NCBI GenBank assembly: GCA_963743785.1
Contig: CAVURD010000012.1
Coordinates: forward strand, 1-64,000
Length of the DNA stretch: 64,000 nucleotides
DNA from: Bog-473 sp963743785
GTDB taxonomy: Bacteria; Actinomycetota; Acidimicrobiia; Acidimicrobiales; RAAP-2
Direction of reading: 5' to 3'
This document shows positions 17,657 to 26,057 of the stretch, one piece after another. Each line of letters opens with the position of its first letter. The first letter of the stretch is position 1. A program made the translations under genes and the position numbers. The notes under the pieces were generated by a model, which searched no databases, was not told where the DNA came from, and worked only from the letters and a program-made list of their open reading frames with translations.

Positions 17657-18277
17657 CTACACGCCGAGCGAGGCGGTGCGCAGCTGAGCCGCGAGATCGG
17701 CATCACCGGTGATCTCGACCCTCGCTGCACTCTGGCGCCCGGCTCCGAACATGGTGAGCTCGCCCGGGTCGCCCGTGAGGACAACATGCTGTCCGGTGCC
17801 GCCCTCCTTCTCGGGACGTCCCGGTGAGGTGAGCACGATGGTCGCGGCGACCTTCTTCGCCATCCCCCCCGGCCCAAGACGAGTCCACAGGGCGTCGGCC
17901 ATCTCCGGGGCCAGCGGGCGGGGCTCCCAGTCCGCCTGCGCCCGGCGGACATCCTCCACGTGGATGAAGAACTCGACGGTGTTCATCGCTCCGTCGAAGG
18001 GACGCAGAAGGAACGGCGGGCCGCGGCGTACCGTGGCGACAAGATCCTCGAAGGGCGTCCGATCTCTCACGGAACGACGGACATTGTCGGTGTGTCCGGC
18101 CAGCGGGGGCCACACCAGTCCGGGGCCGCTGTCGGGCCGTCGCTCACGGACGACCAGATGCGCGGCCAGATCGGCGGTCACCCAGCCGGTACACAATGTC
18201 GGCGCTTCGGGACCGAGCTCGACCAGCAGATCACACAGTGTCTGGCGCTCCTCCTGGGCGAGGGTTGTCGGCGCCAT
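17657..18277 (-). CDS. TIGR03085 family (mycothiol-dependent isomerase-like, DinB-like) protein
   Basis: The 206-residue protein starts with LAQEERQTLCDLL and continues with PTLCTGWVTADLAAHLVVRERRP, the metal-site region of maleylpyruvate isomerase-like DinB proteins, and contains VEFFIHVEDVRRAQ. This arrangement is that of TIGR03085, found in mycothiol-producing actinobacteria; the reaction is not known. It is cytosolic and its stop faces the SGNH hydrolase gene. The next minus-strand gene ends 10 bases upstream of its start, so the two may be cotranscribed. Confidence 0.85.
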   Translation of the reverse strand: MAPTTLAQEERQTLCDLLVELGPEAPTLCTGWVTADLAAHLVVRERRPDSGPGLVWPPLAGHTDNVRRSVRDRTPFEDLVATVRRGPPFLLRPFDGAMNTVEFFIHVEDVRRAQADWEPRPLAPEMADALWTRLGPGGMAKKVAATIVLTSPGRPEKEGGTGQHVVLTGDPGELTMFGAGRQSAARVEITGDADLAAQLRTASLGV

Positions 18278-18286
18278 GGGCGCATC

Positions 18287-18796
18287 CTACGGCGATGAGG
18301 CCTCGTTGCCGGCCCCGGACCCGGCCCTCCCGACACGTGATCGAACTGGTGCCAAGCGAACGAGGGCGTTATAGGTCACCAGGGCGATGGCGAGGTGCAT
18401 GCACACGAGGCCGCCGACTGCCTTGGCCGGTTGCCCCGTGCTCAGAATGTAGAGATCTGGGAGCAAGAGGACCAACGTGACGACGATGGCCAGTCGGAAG
18501 AACAACCAACGTGGCGCCGATGAGATTCGAGTCACGATGGGCCAGGCCACACAGGCGATGATGACGCCAATGATCGTCAGTTTGGCGTAGTCATGGAATT
18601 GAAAATGTACGTAGCCTTTGGTCGAGGGGTACACCGCCGTGCAGATCATCACCAACAGTGCGTCGGCGAGGAGTGATCCCCCCAGCGAGACCACCGTGGC
18701 CAGGGCCACGCGGGACTTCGCCGGGGGACGGTGAGCCGGCGCGAAGTCGATCTTCACCAGATCTAGCGAACGGTCCAACATCGTCGATTGGGGCAC
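18287..18796 (-). CDS. four-helix membrane protein, DUF6069-like
   Basis: The 169-residue protein has four hydrophobic segments (about residues 31-52, 70-86, 95-112, 124-142) and short loops. The pattern resembles actinobacterial DUF6069 membrane proteins; no catalytic motif is seen. The GTG at 18796 has AAAGGAAAG just upstream on the coding strand; ATG at 18781 is the alternative. It lies upstream of and probably with the TIGR03085 gene. Confidence 0.7.
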   Translation of the reverse strand: MPQSTMLDRSLDLVKIDFAPAHRPPAKSRVALATVVSLGGSLLADALLVMICTAVYPSTKGYVHFQFHDYAKLTIIGVIIACVAWPIVTRISSAPRWLFFRLAIVVTLVLLLPDLYILSTGQPAKAVGGLVCMHLAIALVTYNALVRLAPVRSRVGRAGSGAGNEASSP

Positions 18797-19024
18797 GGCT
18801 TTCCTTTCAAGATTCGGGATTGTGGGCTACGCGGCGATGCACCCCAGGGTCCGCCAGAGAACCCAATTCCGATTGCCGATCGGTGTCCGGGGTCTGATCC
18901 GGAGCCCTCATCCGCCTCAACGACAGAATATATGGCTCGACCCTTACGCAAAGATGAAGACCGACCTGATCTCGGCTGCGCCCGGCGCTTTCGTCGCCGG
19001 AGCCATCCGAGCGCTCGCTGACCC

Positions 19025-20335
19025 TCAGGCGTCGACCGTGGTGCTTGGGGACGGTTCGGTCCGGTCAGACGGTCCGGTCCGGGCACCAGAGTCTCGAGTG
19101 CCCTGAGATCGGTGCCACCGGACCTCCATGCGGGCACCTCCGAGCTCAGCATCGTCGACCCGCCATTCACCCCCGGTTGCCTTCACGACCGAGTCGGCAA
19201 TGGCAAGGCCGAGACCCGATCCATTCCCCTCGTCGGTGGCCCGGTGAAATCGGTCAAAGAGCCTTGCGCGCGCCTCGGGCGCGATACCGGGCCCGCTGTC
19301 TTCGACGGCCAGGCTGACCCGGTTGCTGGCGACCGTCACGATGATGTGCACCGTGCCGCCCCTCCCGGCGTACCGGCATGCGTTGTCCACCAGCACCGCG
19401 GTGAGCCGGTCAATCCATTCGGGTGGTGCGCTGATCCAGGCTTGACCATCACCGCGATGGAGCACCGAGAGGGTGACATCACGCCGCTGAGCCACCGCAT
19501 CGAAGCGATCGGCACACGCAGTGGCGATGGTCGAGACGTCCACCGGCTCGATCCCAGGTGGTGGTGGCTGCGAATCGAATCGGGAAAGCCACAAGAGGTC
19601 CTCGACGATGTTCCGGAGACGCAGGCTCTCCCGGCTGACCCGCTCGAGCGAGTCGCGATAGTCGTCCACCCTCCGCGTACCGCTGAGGGCCAGGCTCACC
19701 TCCGCCTCGATGACGCTGAGCGGTGTCCGGAGCTCATGGGAAGCGTCCGCGGTGAACTCGAGCTGGCGCCGGCGCGCCTGTTCGACCGGGCTGGCGGCCT
19801 TGAGGCCGATGAGCAGGGTGCCGAGGAACACCGCGATGAGAAGCACCGGACCCGCCACGACCTCGACCGCCAGCAGGTCGGACTCGACGTGGTCAACCTC
19901 GGCCAGGCTCTCTCCGGCAATGAGCCATCGGTCCCCCACGCGCCGTGATTGGAGGCGAAGGGACTCAGTCCCGAGGTGGGCCACCACGGCCTGCCCCGAC
20001 CGCGACCAATCGGACTTGGACAACGTCGGCGCCCCCGGCGTCAGGGCGCTCGGACGCCCAGCCGCCCCGGCCTGCCACAGGTACACCGGTGCCTCGTCCC
20101 GGTCGTGAGCGTTCTGATAGTCGCCGATCGATCCAGCGGTCCCCGGAGTGCCAACGACCTGAACCAGTCGTTGGTCCAGACGAGTATCGACCTGGCGCAC
20201 GAGCCGGTGCCGGTCGACAACGTCGAAGGCAGCGACGACGCACACGTACATCGTTGCGATGACCACTGAGGCCACGATCGCCACCCGGACGGCGTGGGCG
20301 GAATAGGGATTCCGCAACCATCGCCGAACGGTCAT
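19025..20335 (-). CDS. sensor histidine kinase
   Basis: From the ATG at 20335, which overlaps the response-regulator stop as ATGA, the protein has 436 residues: membrane helix 1 (about 15-38), an exterior sensor region of about 115 residues, helix 2 (about 158-180), a HisKA dimerisation helix with phospho-acceptor His200 (ADASHELRTPLS), and an ATPase domain with the N box (VDNACRYAG), G1 (EDSGPGIA), F (LFDRF) and G2 (GSGLGLAI) motifs. It autophosphorylates and passes phosphate to the partner at 20332-21006. The exterior domain is not recognisable. The pair is divergent from the ApbE redox locus and may control it. Confidence 0.93.
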   Translation of the reverse strand: MTVRRWLRNPYSAHAVRVAIVASVVIATMYVCVVAAFDVVDRHRLVRQVDTRLDQRLVQVVGTPGTAGSIGDYQNAHDRDEAPVYLWQAGAAGRPSALTPGAPTLSKSDWSRSGQAVVAHLGTESLRLQSRRVGDRWLIAGESLAEVDHVESDLLAVEVVAGPVLLIAVFLGTLLIGLKAASPVEQARRRQLEFTADASHELRTPLSVIEAEVSLALSGTRRVDDYRDSLERVSRESLRLRNIVEDLLWLSRFDSQPPPPGIEPVDVSTIATACADRFDAVAQRRDVTLSVLHRGDGQAWISAPPEWIDRLTAVLVDNACRYAGRGGTVHIIVTVASNRVSLAVEDSGPGIAPEARARLFDRFHRATDEGNGSGLGLAIADSVVKATGGEWRVDDAELGGARMEVRWHRSQGTRDSGARTGPSDRTEPSPSTTVDA

Positions 20336-21006
20336 GCGGCGACGATTCTGTAGCCGACGGCTCTGACCGATTCGATCTTGACGCCGCTCGTGGCGAGCTT
20401 GGCGCGAAGGCGCGCCAGGTGGACGTCGAGTGTGTTGGATCCAAGGGCGTCGGCCTCTTCGTTCCATACCGCCAGCGCGATCGAACGACGCGAGACGACG
20501 GCCGGCGACCGGTGCATCAAGATCTCGAGCAGGGACAACTCGGTGGCGGTGAGGCGCGGTCGAAGGAAACCGACCGAGACTTCCCGGGTCACTGTGTCGA
20601 GCTGAAGGCCACCGACGTTGATCACGAGTGACTGCACGGCTTCTCCCCGTCGCTGGAGCGCTCGCACTCGCGCCAGCAACTCTGAGAAGTCGAACGGCTT
20701 GACGAGGTAGTCATCGGCTCCTTCGTCAAGCCCAGCCACCCGATCACTGGCCGCATCTCGTGCCGTGAGCATCAAGACGGGAAGCGCCGCGCCCCGGAGG
20801 CGAAGCCGACGGATCACCTCGAGGCCCGAGAGCTTTGGCATCCGCCAATCCAGGATTGCCACTTCATATTCGTAGGTATCGAGATACCTCAGAGCCTGCT
20901 CCCCGTCGACCGCGGCGTCGACCGCGTAGCCGTTCTCGCGCAGTCCACGCTCGAGGACGGACCGCAGCCCTTCATCGTCCTCGGCGACCAGCACTCGCAC
21001 GGTCAC
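20332..21006 (-). CDS. OmpR-family response regulator
   Basis: The 224-residue protein has a receiver domain with the acidic pair at residues 10-11 (AEDDEG), phospho-acceptor Asp53 (ILDWRMP), Thr81 and Lys103 (YLVKPF), followed by a winged-helix DNA-binding domain (LTATELSLLEIL ... VHLARLRAKL ... VRAVGYRI). It is translationally coupled to the histidine kinase. Its promoter region is shared with the divergent gene at 21159, which makes that operon the most likely target besides itself. Confidence 0.94.
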   Translation of the reverse strand: MTVRVLVAEDDEGLRSVLERGLRENGYAVDAAVDGEQALRYLDTYEYEVAILDWRMPKLSGLEVIRRLRLRGAALPVLMLTARDAASDRVAGLDEGADDYLVKPFDFSELLARVRALQRRGEAVQSLVINVGGLQLDTVTREVSVGFLRPRLTATELSLLEILMHRSPAVVSRRSIALAVWNEEADALGSNTLDVHLARLRAKLATSGVKIESVRAVGYRIVAA

Positions 21007-21158
21007 TGTCTACCCGCCTCACATGACGGGGACATGACGCGCGGAGGGTGGGCGCGCACACCCCGGCTCACTGAAAGGTGTCCGATCTTACGGAACTATT
21101 AGCTTTCTTGGGGCATCACGTCATGTATTCGTCAGGTTCCGTCCCTACCCTTGAAGGC

Positions 21159-21479
21159 ATGGCACGTTCGCGGTCGACAGTGGATCACGCCCGCAGAGCC
21201 CGAATTCGCCGGGACGACTCGTTGGGCCTGGTCACCAAGATCACAAAATCCGTCGGTATCGGCGTCCTCGCTGCCACCGGGGTGTTGGGGCTGTACCTCA
21301 GCAAAGCGCTGCCCGGCCACGCAACGACCACCTCGAACACGACGACGCCGGCCGCAAGCTCCTCGCCGACGGGATCCTCGACGTCGGGGAGTTCCTCCGG
21401 ATCCACCCAACTGTCGCCCCCTTCATCCCCGCCCGTGCAATCGCAACAACCCGCTCCCGTCGTGTCGGGAGCGACTTGA
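21159..21479 (+). CDS. single-pass membrane protein with flexible tail ending in SGAT; possible ApbE flavinylation target
   Basis: I chose the ATG at 21159 (TTGAAGGC upstream); the frame is open to 21078. The 106-residue protein has a basic cytoplasmic start, one membrane helix (about residues 30-48) and a 55-residue exterior tail of Ser, Thr, Pro and Gln that stops at PAPVVSGAT. Its stop overlaps the ApbE start as TTGA. ApbE attaches FMN to the Thr of (D)xx[ST]GA[TS] motifs in FMN-binding domains. The full domain is absent here, as is the usual Asp, but a terminal SGAT beside ApbE is striking. It may be a truncated FMN-binding protein, a minimal acceptor, or chance. Confidence 0.65.
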   Translation: MARSRSTVDHARRARIRRDDSLGLVTKITKSVGIGVLAATGVLGLYLSKALPGHATTTSNTTTPAASSSPTGSSTSGSSSGSTQLSPPSSPPVQSQQPAPVVSGAT

Positions 21480-22450
21480 CGCCAGTGGTCGTCGCGCGGC
21501 CGACGGACGATGTCCATATCTACCGGACCGTAGGGATCGGGTGCCGGGCCGAAATCATGGTGACCGAGGCCGGGTCACTTCTTGGCGCCATCGAGATCCT
21601 GCACCAAGAGATCGACCGCATCGACCGGGCGGCCAGTCGATTTCGGTCCGATTCGGAGATCAGCGGCGTCCATCGGGCCAACGGGAGGCCCGTCAAGGTG
21701 AGCCTGTGCCTTTATGACGCCGTCTCCGCCGCCCTCCGGGTGGCCGACATCACCGATGGCGCAGTCGACCCGACCGTCGGCAATGCCTTGATCGCTCTCG
21801 GCTACGACCGGGATTTCGCGGAAGTTGCCCTCGGCGTGGCCGGGTCGCTCCCGCCGCCGACGCCGGTGCCCGGCTGGAGAAGTATCGAGCTCGATCAATC
21901 CGCCGGCACGCTCCGCGTGCCCAGGGGAACATGCCTCGATCTCGGTGCCACGGGCAAGGCACTGACGGCCGACCGTATCGCGGCGCTCGTCTTCGAGACC
22001 ATCGGCTGTGGCGTGTTGGTGTCTTTGGGCGGGGACATTTCAGTGGCCGGACCGCCTCCTCCGAGTGGCTTTGTCGTCGGGCTGGCCGACGTGAGTGGGG
22101 CCGCCGAGACGTCCGAAACCGTGGCGATCGAATCGGGCGGCCTCGCGACGTCGGGGATCGCATCGAGGTATTGGCAGCTCGGTGACCACCAGGTCCACCA
22201 CATCGTCGACCCAGCCTCGGGTCTCCAGGCCGAACCGATCTGGCGCACCGTCACGGTCGCCGCGGCCTCCTGTGTCGACGCGAATGCCGCCACGACGGCC
22301 AGCCTGGTCAAAGGCGCGGCCGCCATCGAATGGCTCGCCGGGTTCCATCTGCCGGCGCGCTTGGTGACTCTTGACGGCCGGATCGTGCGGGTCGGGAGTT
22401 GGCCCGAGGGTGACGCCCAGTCGTCCGAATCGGTGAAGAGCATCCCATGA
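21476..22450 (+). CDS. apbE: ApbE-family FAD:protein FMN transferase
   Basis: The 324-residue protein has the ApbE fold markers: GCRAEIMV near the start, IDRAASRFRSDSEIS, DGAVDPTVG, LDLGATGKALTADRI, LVSLGGDISVAG, and HHIVDPASG before an Ala/Asp-rich metal region. ApbE uses FAD to attach FMN covalently to Ser or Thr of redox proteins. No signal peptide is visible, so modification would occur before or during export of the target. It starts at TTG overlapping the preceding stop by four bases and its own stop overlaps the ferric-reductase-like gene (ATGA). That coupling ties flavinylation to the membrane electron-transfer proteins encoded here. Confidence 0.9.
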   Translation: MTPVVVARPTDDVHIYRTVGIGCRAEIMVTEAGSLLGAIEILHQEIDRIDRAASRFRSDSEISGVHRANGRPVKVSLCLYDAVSAALRVADITDGAVDPTVGNALIALGYDRDFAEVALGVAGSLPPPTPVPGWRSIELDQSAGTLRVPRGTCLDLGATGKALTADRIAALVFETIGCGVLVSLGGDISVAGPPPPSGFVVGLADVSGAAETSETVAIESGGLATSGIASRYWQLGDHQVHHIVDPASGLQAEPIWRTVTVAAASCVDANAATTASLVKGAAAIEWLAGFHLPARLVTLDGRIVRVGSWPEGDAQSSESVKSIP

Positions 22451-23580
22451 TGGCGTCGGTGTTCGTGTCCCACGGCACCGCGCTGTGGTATTTGACCCGG
22501 GCCACCGGGCTGGTCTCGCTGGTCCTTCTCTCGGGAACCGTGATCCTCGGCATCATCTCCTCGGTCGGTTGGACCGCACATCGGTGGCCACGATTTGTCT
22601 CCCAGGCGGTGCATCGAAACCTTTCGTTGTTCTGCCTGGCCCTGATCGGCGTCCACATCGTGACCACGGTGGCCGATGGTTTTGTGCCCATCGGGTACCT
22701 CGACGCGTTCGTGCCGTTCCTCACTCCGTACCGGCCGCTGTGGATTGGTCTGGGTGCCTTGGCCTTCGACATGCTGCTTGCCGTGGCCATTACCAGTGGA
22801 TTGCGTCGAGGCATTGGAACTCGAACCTGGCGCGGCGTGCACTACCTGGCGTATGCCTGCTGGCCCATTGCCGTCCTCCACGGGCTGGGCAGCGGCACCG
22901 ACACCCGCTTGCCGATCATGCTGTCGATCGAAGTGGTCTGTATCGCTTCGGTGGTAGGGGCCGTCGCATGGCGGATCGTGGCTGCCCGCGGCATGCCGAA
23001 TGTCGGGCGTCTGGCCACGGCCGGCGCGACCGCGGTCGTGGTGATCGGGATCGGGGTCTTCGCCCTGGCCGGCCCGCTCCGGCCCGGCTGGTCAAAGCGG
23101 GCGGGTACATCGGACGCGCTGCTGGCCCAGATCGCCGCCAAGTTCGCGGCCCAGTCAGCAGCAGGAGGCTCGAGCGGTACCTCGGCGTCGCCGACGGTTC
23201 CGAGCACGACACAGCCTGGGTCAACGAGTGCGCTTCCCACCGTTCCCTTTACGACGAGCGTCACCGGCACGGTCCAGCAATCGAGTCCGAACAGTGCCGG
23301 AAACGTCACAGTTCAACTGACCATGCAGGTTCAGGGCACCAATGCTCCTTTGGTCGTCCGCCTGAGCGGTCCCGCGGTCAATGGAGGGGTCTCCATGACG
23401 ACGAGCACCGTCACCTTCGGCACCGAGCAAGGGTCGGTGACGGGTCTCGACGGATCGAATGTCCACGCCGCCGTGAACGGACCGAGCGGAAAGGTTGACC
23501 TGACCCTCCAGCTGACCATTGATCAGAACGCCGGCACCATCAGCGGATCGGTGTCGGGAACCACTCGGGGGGGCCGGTGA
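22447..23580 (+). CDS. ferric-reductase-like heme membrane protein with exterior beta-rich domain
   Basis: The 377-residue protein has six hydrophobic helices in the first 210 residues with paired histidines expected to bind two b hemes (QAVHRNLS, GVHIVTT, RGVHYLAY, AVLHGLG), the ferric-reductase-like/MsrQ-like pattern. A long Ser/Thr/Gln-rich linker leads to about 120 residues of repeating polar strands ending in GSVSGTTRGGR, probably outside the cell. It would carry electrons across the membrane, from the NuoF-like protein or ferredoxin inside to a flavin or other acceptor outside. Both ends overlap neighbours by four bases. The acceptor is unknown. Confidence 0.85.
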   Translation: MMASVFVSHGTALWYLTRATGLVSLVLLSGTVILGIISSVGWTAHRWPRFVSQAVHRNLSLFCLALIGVHIVTTVADGFVPIGYLDAFVPFLTPYRPLWIGLGALAFDMLLAVAITSGLRRGIGTRTWRGVHYLAYACWPIAVLHGLGSGTDTRLPIMLSIEVVCIASVVGAVAWRIVAARGMPNVGRLATAGATAVVVIGIGVFALAGPLRPGWSKRAGTSDALLAQIAAKFAAQSAAGGSSGTSASPTVPSTTQPGSTSALPTVPFTTSVTGTVQQSSPNSAGNVTVQLTMQVQGTNAPLVVRLSGPAVNGGVSMTTSTVTFGTEQGSVTGLDGSNVHAAVNGPSGKVDLTLQLTIDQNAGTISGSVSGTTRGGR

Positions 23581-24887
23581 GCACCCCGTTGGCCGCGGCC
23601 ACCGCTCGCTCTGTGACAGCACCGAGCTTCCCGCGCCTCCTCTCGGGGCTTTCGAAGTCCGGCGACGCCTTTGATCTGTCCCAGCACAACGCCCAATGGG
23701 GCGCCCTCTCTCTGCGTTCGGCCAGGACGACCCTGCTCGACGAACTCGATGCCAGCGGCCTGCGAGGACACGGAGGAGCCTGGTTTCCGGTCGGGGCCAA
23801 GTGGCGCGCCGTGAGCGGTGGGCGGGTGCGCCGCCCCGTGGTGGTGGCCAACGGGCCCGAAGGGGAGCCGGCCAGCCGGAAGGACGCCTTTCTCCTGATC
23901 AAGCTCCCCCATCTGGTGCTCGACGGCGCGTCGCTGGCGGCGGCGGCACTCAACGCGAACCGCATCGTGCTCTATGTGCCGCAGCGGGTGCTCGCCTCAG
24001 TCGAGACAGCCATCGACGAACGGCGACGCGCGGGTGTGGATCCGGTTGCCATTGAAGCGATCGTCGCACCGGATGCCTATCTCTCCGGGCAGGAGTCCGC
24101 CGTCGTGCGGGCCCTCAATGATGGTCCGGCGCTCCCCACTTTTGTCGGGCTGCGGACCGTCCGTGAACGTGGTGTGCGGGGGAGGCCCACCCTGGTGCAG
24201 AACGTCGAGACGCTGGCCCACGTGGCGATGATCAGCCGATTCGGAGGCCGATGGTTCCGCACTTTGGGAACGACCGAGTCGCCGGGCACCATGCTGGTCA
24301 CGGTCACCGGTCGGTGGCCGGAGCCGCTGATCCTCGAAGCGCCGCTCGGAACCTCGTTCAAGGATCTCCTTGAACTGACAATCCAAGAAGCCGAGGGGTA
24401 TTGGGGGGCGCTCTTGGGCGGCTACGGCGGCGGCTTCATCTCCATGGCCGATCTCCTCGATTGCCACCTGACCGAGGAGGGCGCACGCACACTGCAGTCG
24501 TCCCTCGGCCCCGGGGTCGTGGCCCTCCTCCCCCGCACGCACTGCCCCCTGGCCGAGACGGCTCGAGTGGTCCGTTACATGCAAGGCCAAAGTGCCGGCC
24601 AGTGCGGACCCTGTATCCACGGTCTGGCCGAGCTGGCGGCGCGGCTCGAAGTCCTGGCCTACAACTCGGCGTCGCTCCGGGGTCACGTCCCACCAATCAA
24701 CGAACTGTGCAACCTCATAGACGGGCGTGGGGCATGTCGCCACCCCGATGGCGTCACCCGGTTTGTCCGCAGTGCACTGGTGGTCTTTCGTGACGAAACA
24801 GAGAGGCACCTTCGCCACGGTCCCTGCCCTGCGGTCAATGGGCCTGCACTCTTGCCGTGTCCCTCCTCCGGTGGTCGTCTCCAGTGA
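23577..24887 (+). CDS. NuoF-like NADH-dehydrogenase-type flavoprotein with SLBB and Fe-S region
   Basis: The 436-residue cytosolic protein resembles the 51-kDa subunit of complex I. It has the Gly-rich SGLRGHGGAWFPVGAKW FMN/NADH segment, VVANGPEGEPAS (the VNADEGEPG equivalent), LSGQESAVVRAL, RGRPTLVQNVET and a SLBB region. The C-terminal Fe-S segment is GQCGPC with Cys343 and Cys346; the third Cys of the canonical SCGxCxPC is a Gly here, and Cys378 and Cys387 (RGAC) may complete the cluster. It would oxidise NAD(P)H and feed electrons to the ferredoxin and membrane protein. It starts at GTG overlapping the previous stop. Confidence 0.88.
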   Translation: MSTPLAAATARSVTAPSFPRLLSGLSKSGDAFDLSQHNAQWGALSLRSARTTLLDELDASGLRGHGGAWFPVGAKWRAVSGGRVRRPVVVANGPEGEPASRKDAFLLIKLPHLVLDGASLAAAALNANRIVLYVPQRVLASVETAIDERRRAGVDPVAIEAIVAPDAYLSGQESAVVRALNDGPALPTFVGLRTVRERGVRGRPTLVQNVETLAHVAMISRFGGRWFRTLGTTESPGTMLVTVTGRWPEPLILEAPLGTSFKDLLELTIQEAEGYWGALLGGYGGGFISMADLLDCHLTEEGARTLQSSLGPGVVALLPRTHCPLAETARVVRYMQGQSAGQCGPCIHGLAELAARLEVLAYNSASLRGHVPPINELCNLIDGRGACRHPDGVTRFVRSALVVFRDETERHLRHGPCPAVNGPALLPCPSSGGRLQ

Positions 24888-25156
24888 CAGAAACCAGCCG
24901 TCGCGTCAGCGGTCAACGTGGTCGGGTCGAAGGCGCACCGGTGCCAAAGTGGCGCGTCACCCTCGTGGTCGACCCCACCGTGTGTGACGGTCACGGCGTG
25001 TGCGCAGAACTGTTCCCCGAGTGGGTCACGTTGGATCCCTGGGGCTTCCCGATCATTGACAAGGAGGCGATACCACCTGCGCTGGTCGATCACGCCCGGC
25101 GTGCCGTTGTCGCCTGCCCCCGTCTGGCGCTTCATCTGATCGAACGTCGCCGCTGA
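24884..25156 (+). CDS. small ferredoxin, probable 3Fe-4S type
   Basis: The GTG at 24884 overlaps the NuoF-like stop as GTGA. The protein has 90 residues with a basic leader of about 25 residues and a ferredoxin core beginning VVDPTVCDGHGVCAELFP and ending VVACPRLALHL. The C-x-x-H-x-x-C arrangement with one distal Cys-Pro gives three cysteines, as in actinobacterial 3Fe-4S ferredoxins that serve cytochromes P450, with His in place of the second ligand. In this operon it probably shuttles electrons from the NuoF-like flavoprotein to the membrane heme protein. It could also serve the P450 at 34528-35721. Confidence 0.87.
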   Translation: MTETSRRVSGQRGRVEGAPVPKWRVTLVVDPTVCDGHGVCAELFPEWVTLDPWGFPIIDKEAIPPALVDHARRAVVACPRLALHLIERRR

Positions 25157-25259
25157 TCCGCGATCGTGCGAACTGACATCGACACTGACGTCCGGCCGGC
25201 AGATGAATCCGTCGAGCGTCAACGGTTGCGTGAGCGTCGACAGCGACCCCGTCGATCGA

Positions 25260-26057
25260 TCAGCGGTCCTGTCGGATCCGACCGCGGAGCGCCAACAGAG
25301 CCATCGACATGCTCACGACCCCGATACCCGTCACCGCCGCGAGCCCCTGCAACAGGTTCGTGGCCACCCAGCCCGTCGTGATCAACGATCGCAGCGCACC
25401 CAGGAGGTAGGTCACAGGGTTGTAGGTGGCGATCGTCGAGAACCAACCGGTGAGCGCACCCTTGGGCACAACCGCATCGGTCAAGAAGAACAAGGGGAAG
25501 AAGACGATGAAGCAGGCATTCACCGCGGCCGGACTGCCGGTTTTCAGCGCCACCGCATAGGGAAATCCGGTGAAGACGAGGCCCCACAACGCACAAAAGA
25601 CGACGAAGACCACCAGCCCCGGCAGGCCCGTGGCGAAACGCACGCCCACGAGGAACCCCATGGCCAGAACCGGCACGCACAGGGCAACCAACACGACGAC
25701 GTCGGCCACCATGAGTCCCAAGAGCAGAGCGGAGCGGCGGACCGGGGTCATGCAGAGCCGGTCGAAGTACCCCCCTTGGATGTCGGTGACCAAAGTGGGC
25801 GCACGTGACATCCCCGTGACGGCGAAGGCGATGGCCATGGGGATGAGGAACGCCTTGTAGTCGAATCCGCCCGCCCGTTGCGCCAGGTTTTCCAACGCGC
25901 CCAGGTTCACCACATAGAAGAAGGCGGGCACAAAGACGGCGGGGATGACCGACGTCGGCTCGCGGGGAATCTGGCGCAGCGCTCGCCCGGCCACGGCACC
26001 GATGTCGTGCCCGAAACCAGCCTCCCAGCCCCTGACGTCGCTTTGACCGAGCGTCAT
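25260..26057 (-). CDS. ABC-2 type exporter permease (DrrB-like)
   Basis: This 265-residue protein has six hydrophobic helices and the ABC-2 permease motif region IQGGYFDRLCMTPVRRSALLLG, typical of DrrB-like drug or lipid exporters. Its start overlaps the end of the ATPase gene by four bases (ATGA on the minus strand), so the two form one unit under the promoter at about 27080. The substrate is unknown. A TetR-type repressor is encoded divergently. Confidence 0.9.
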   Translation of the reverse strand: MTLGQSDVRGWEAGFGHDIGAVAGRALRQIPREPTSVIPAVFVPAFFYVVNLGALENLAQRAGGFDYKAFLIPMAIAFAVTGMSRAPTLVTDIQGGYFDRLCMTPVRRSALLLGLMVADVVVLVALCVPVLAMGFLVGVRFATGLPGLVVFVVFCALWGLVFTGFPYAVALKTGSPAAVNACFIVFFPLFFLTDAVVPKGALTGWFSTIATYNPVTYLLGALRSLITTGWVATNLLQGLAAVTGIGVVSMSMALLALRGRIRQDR

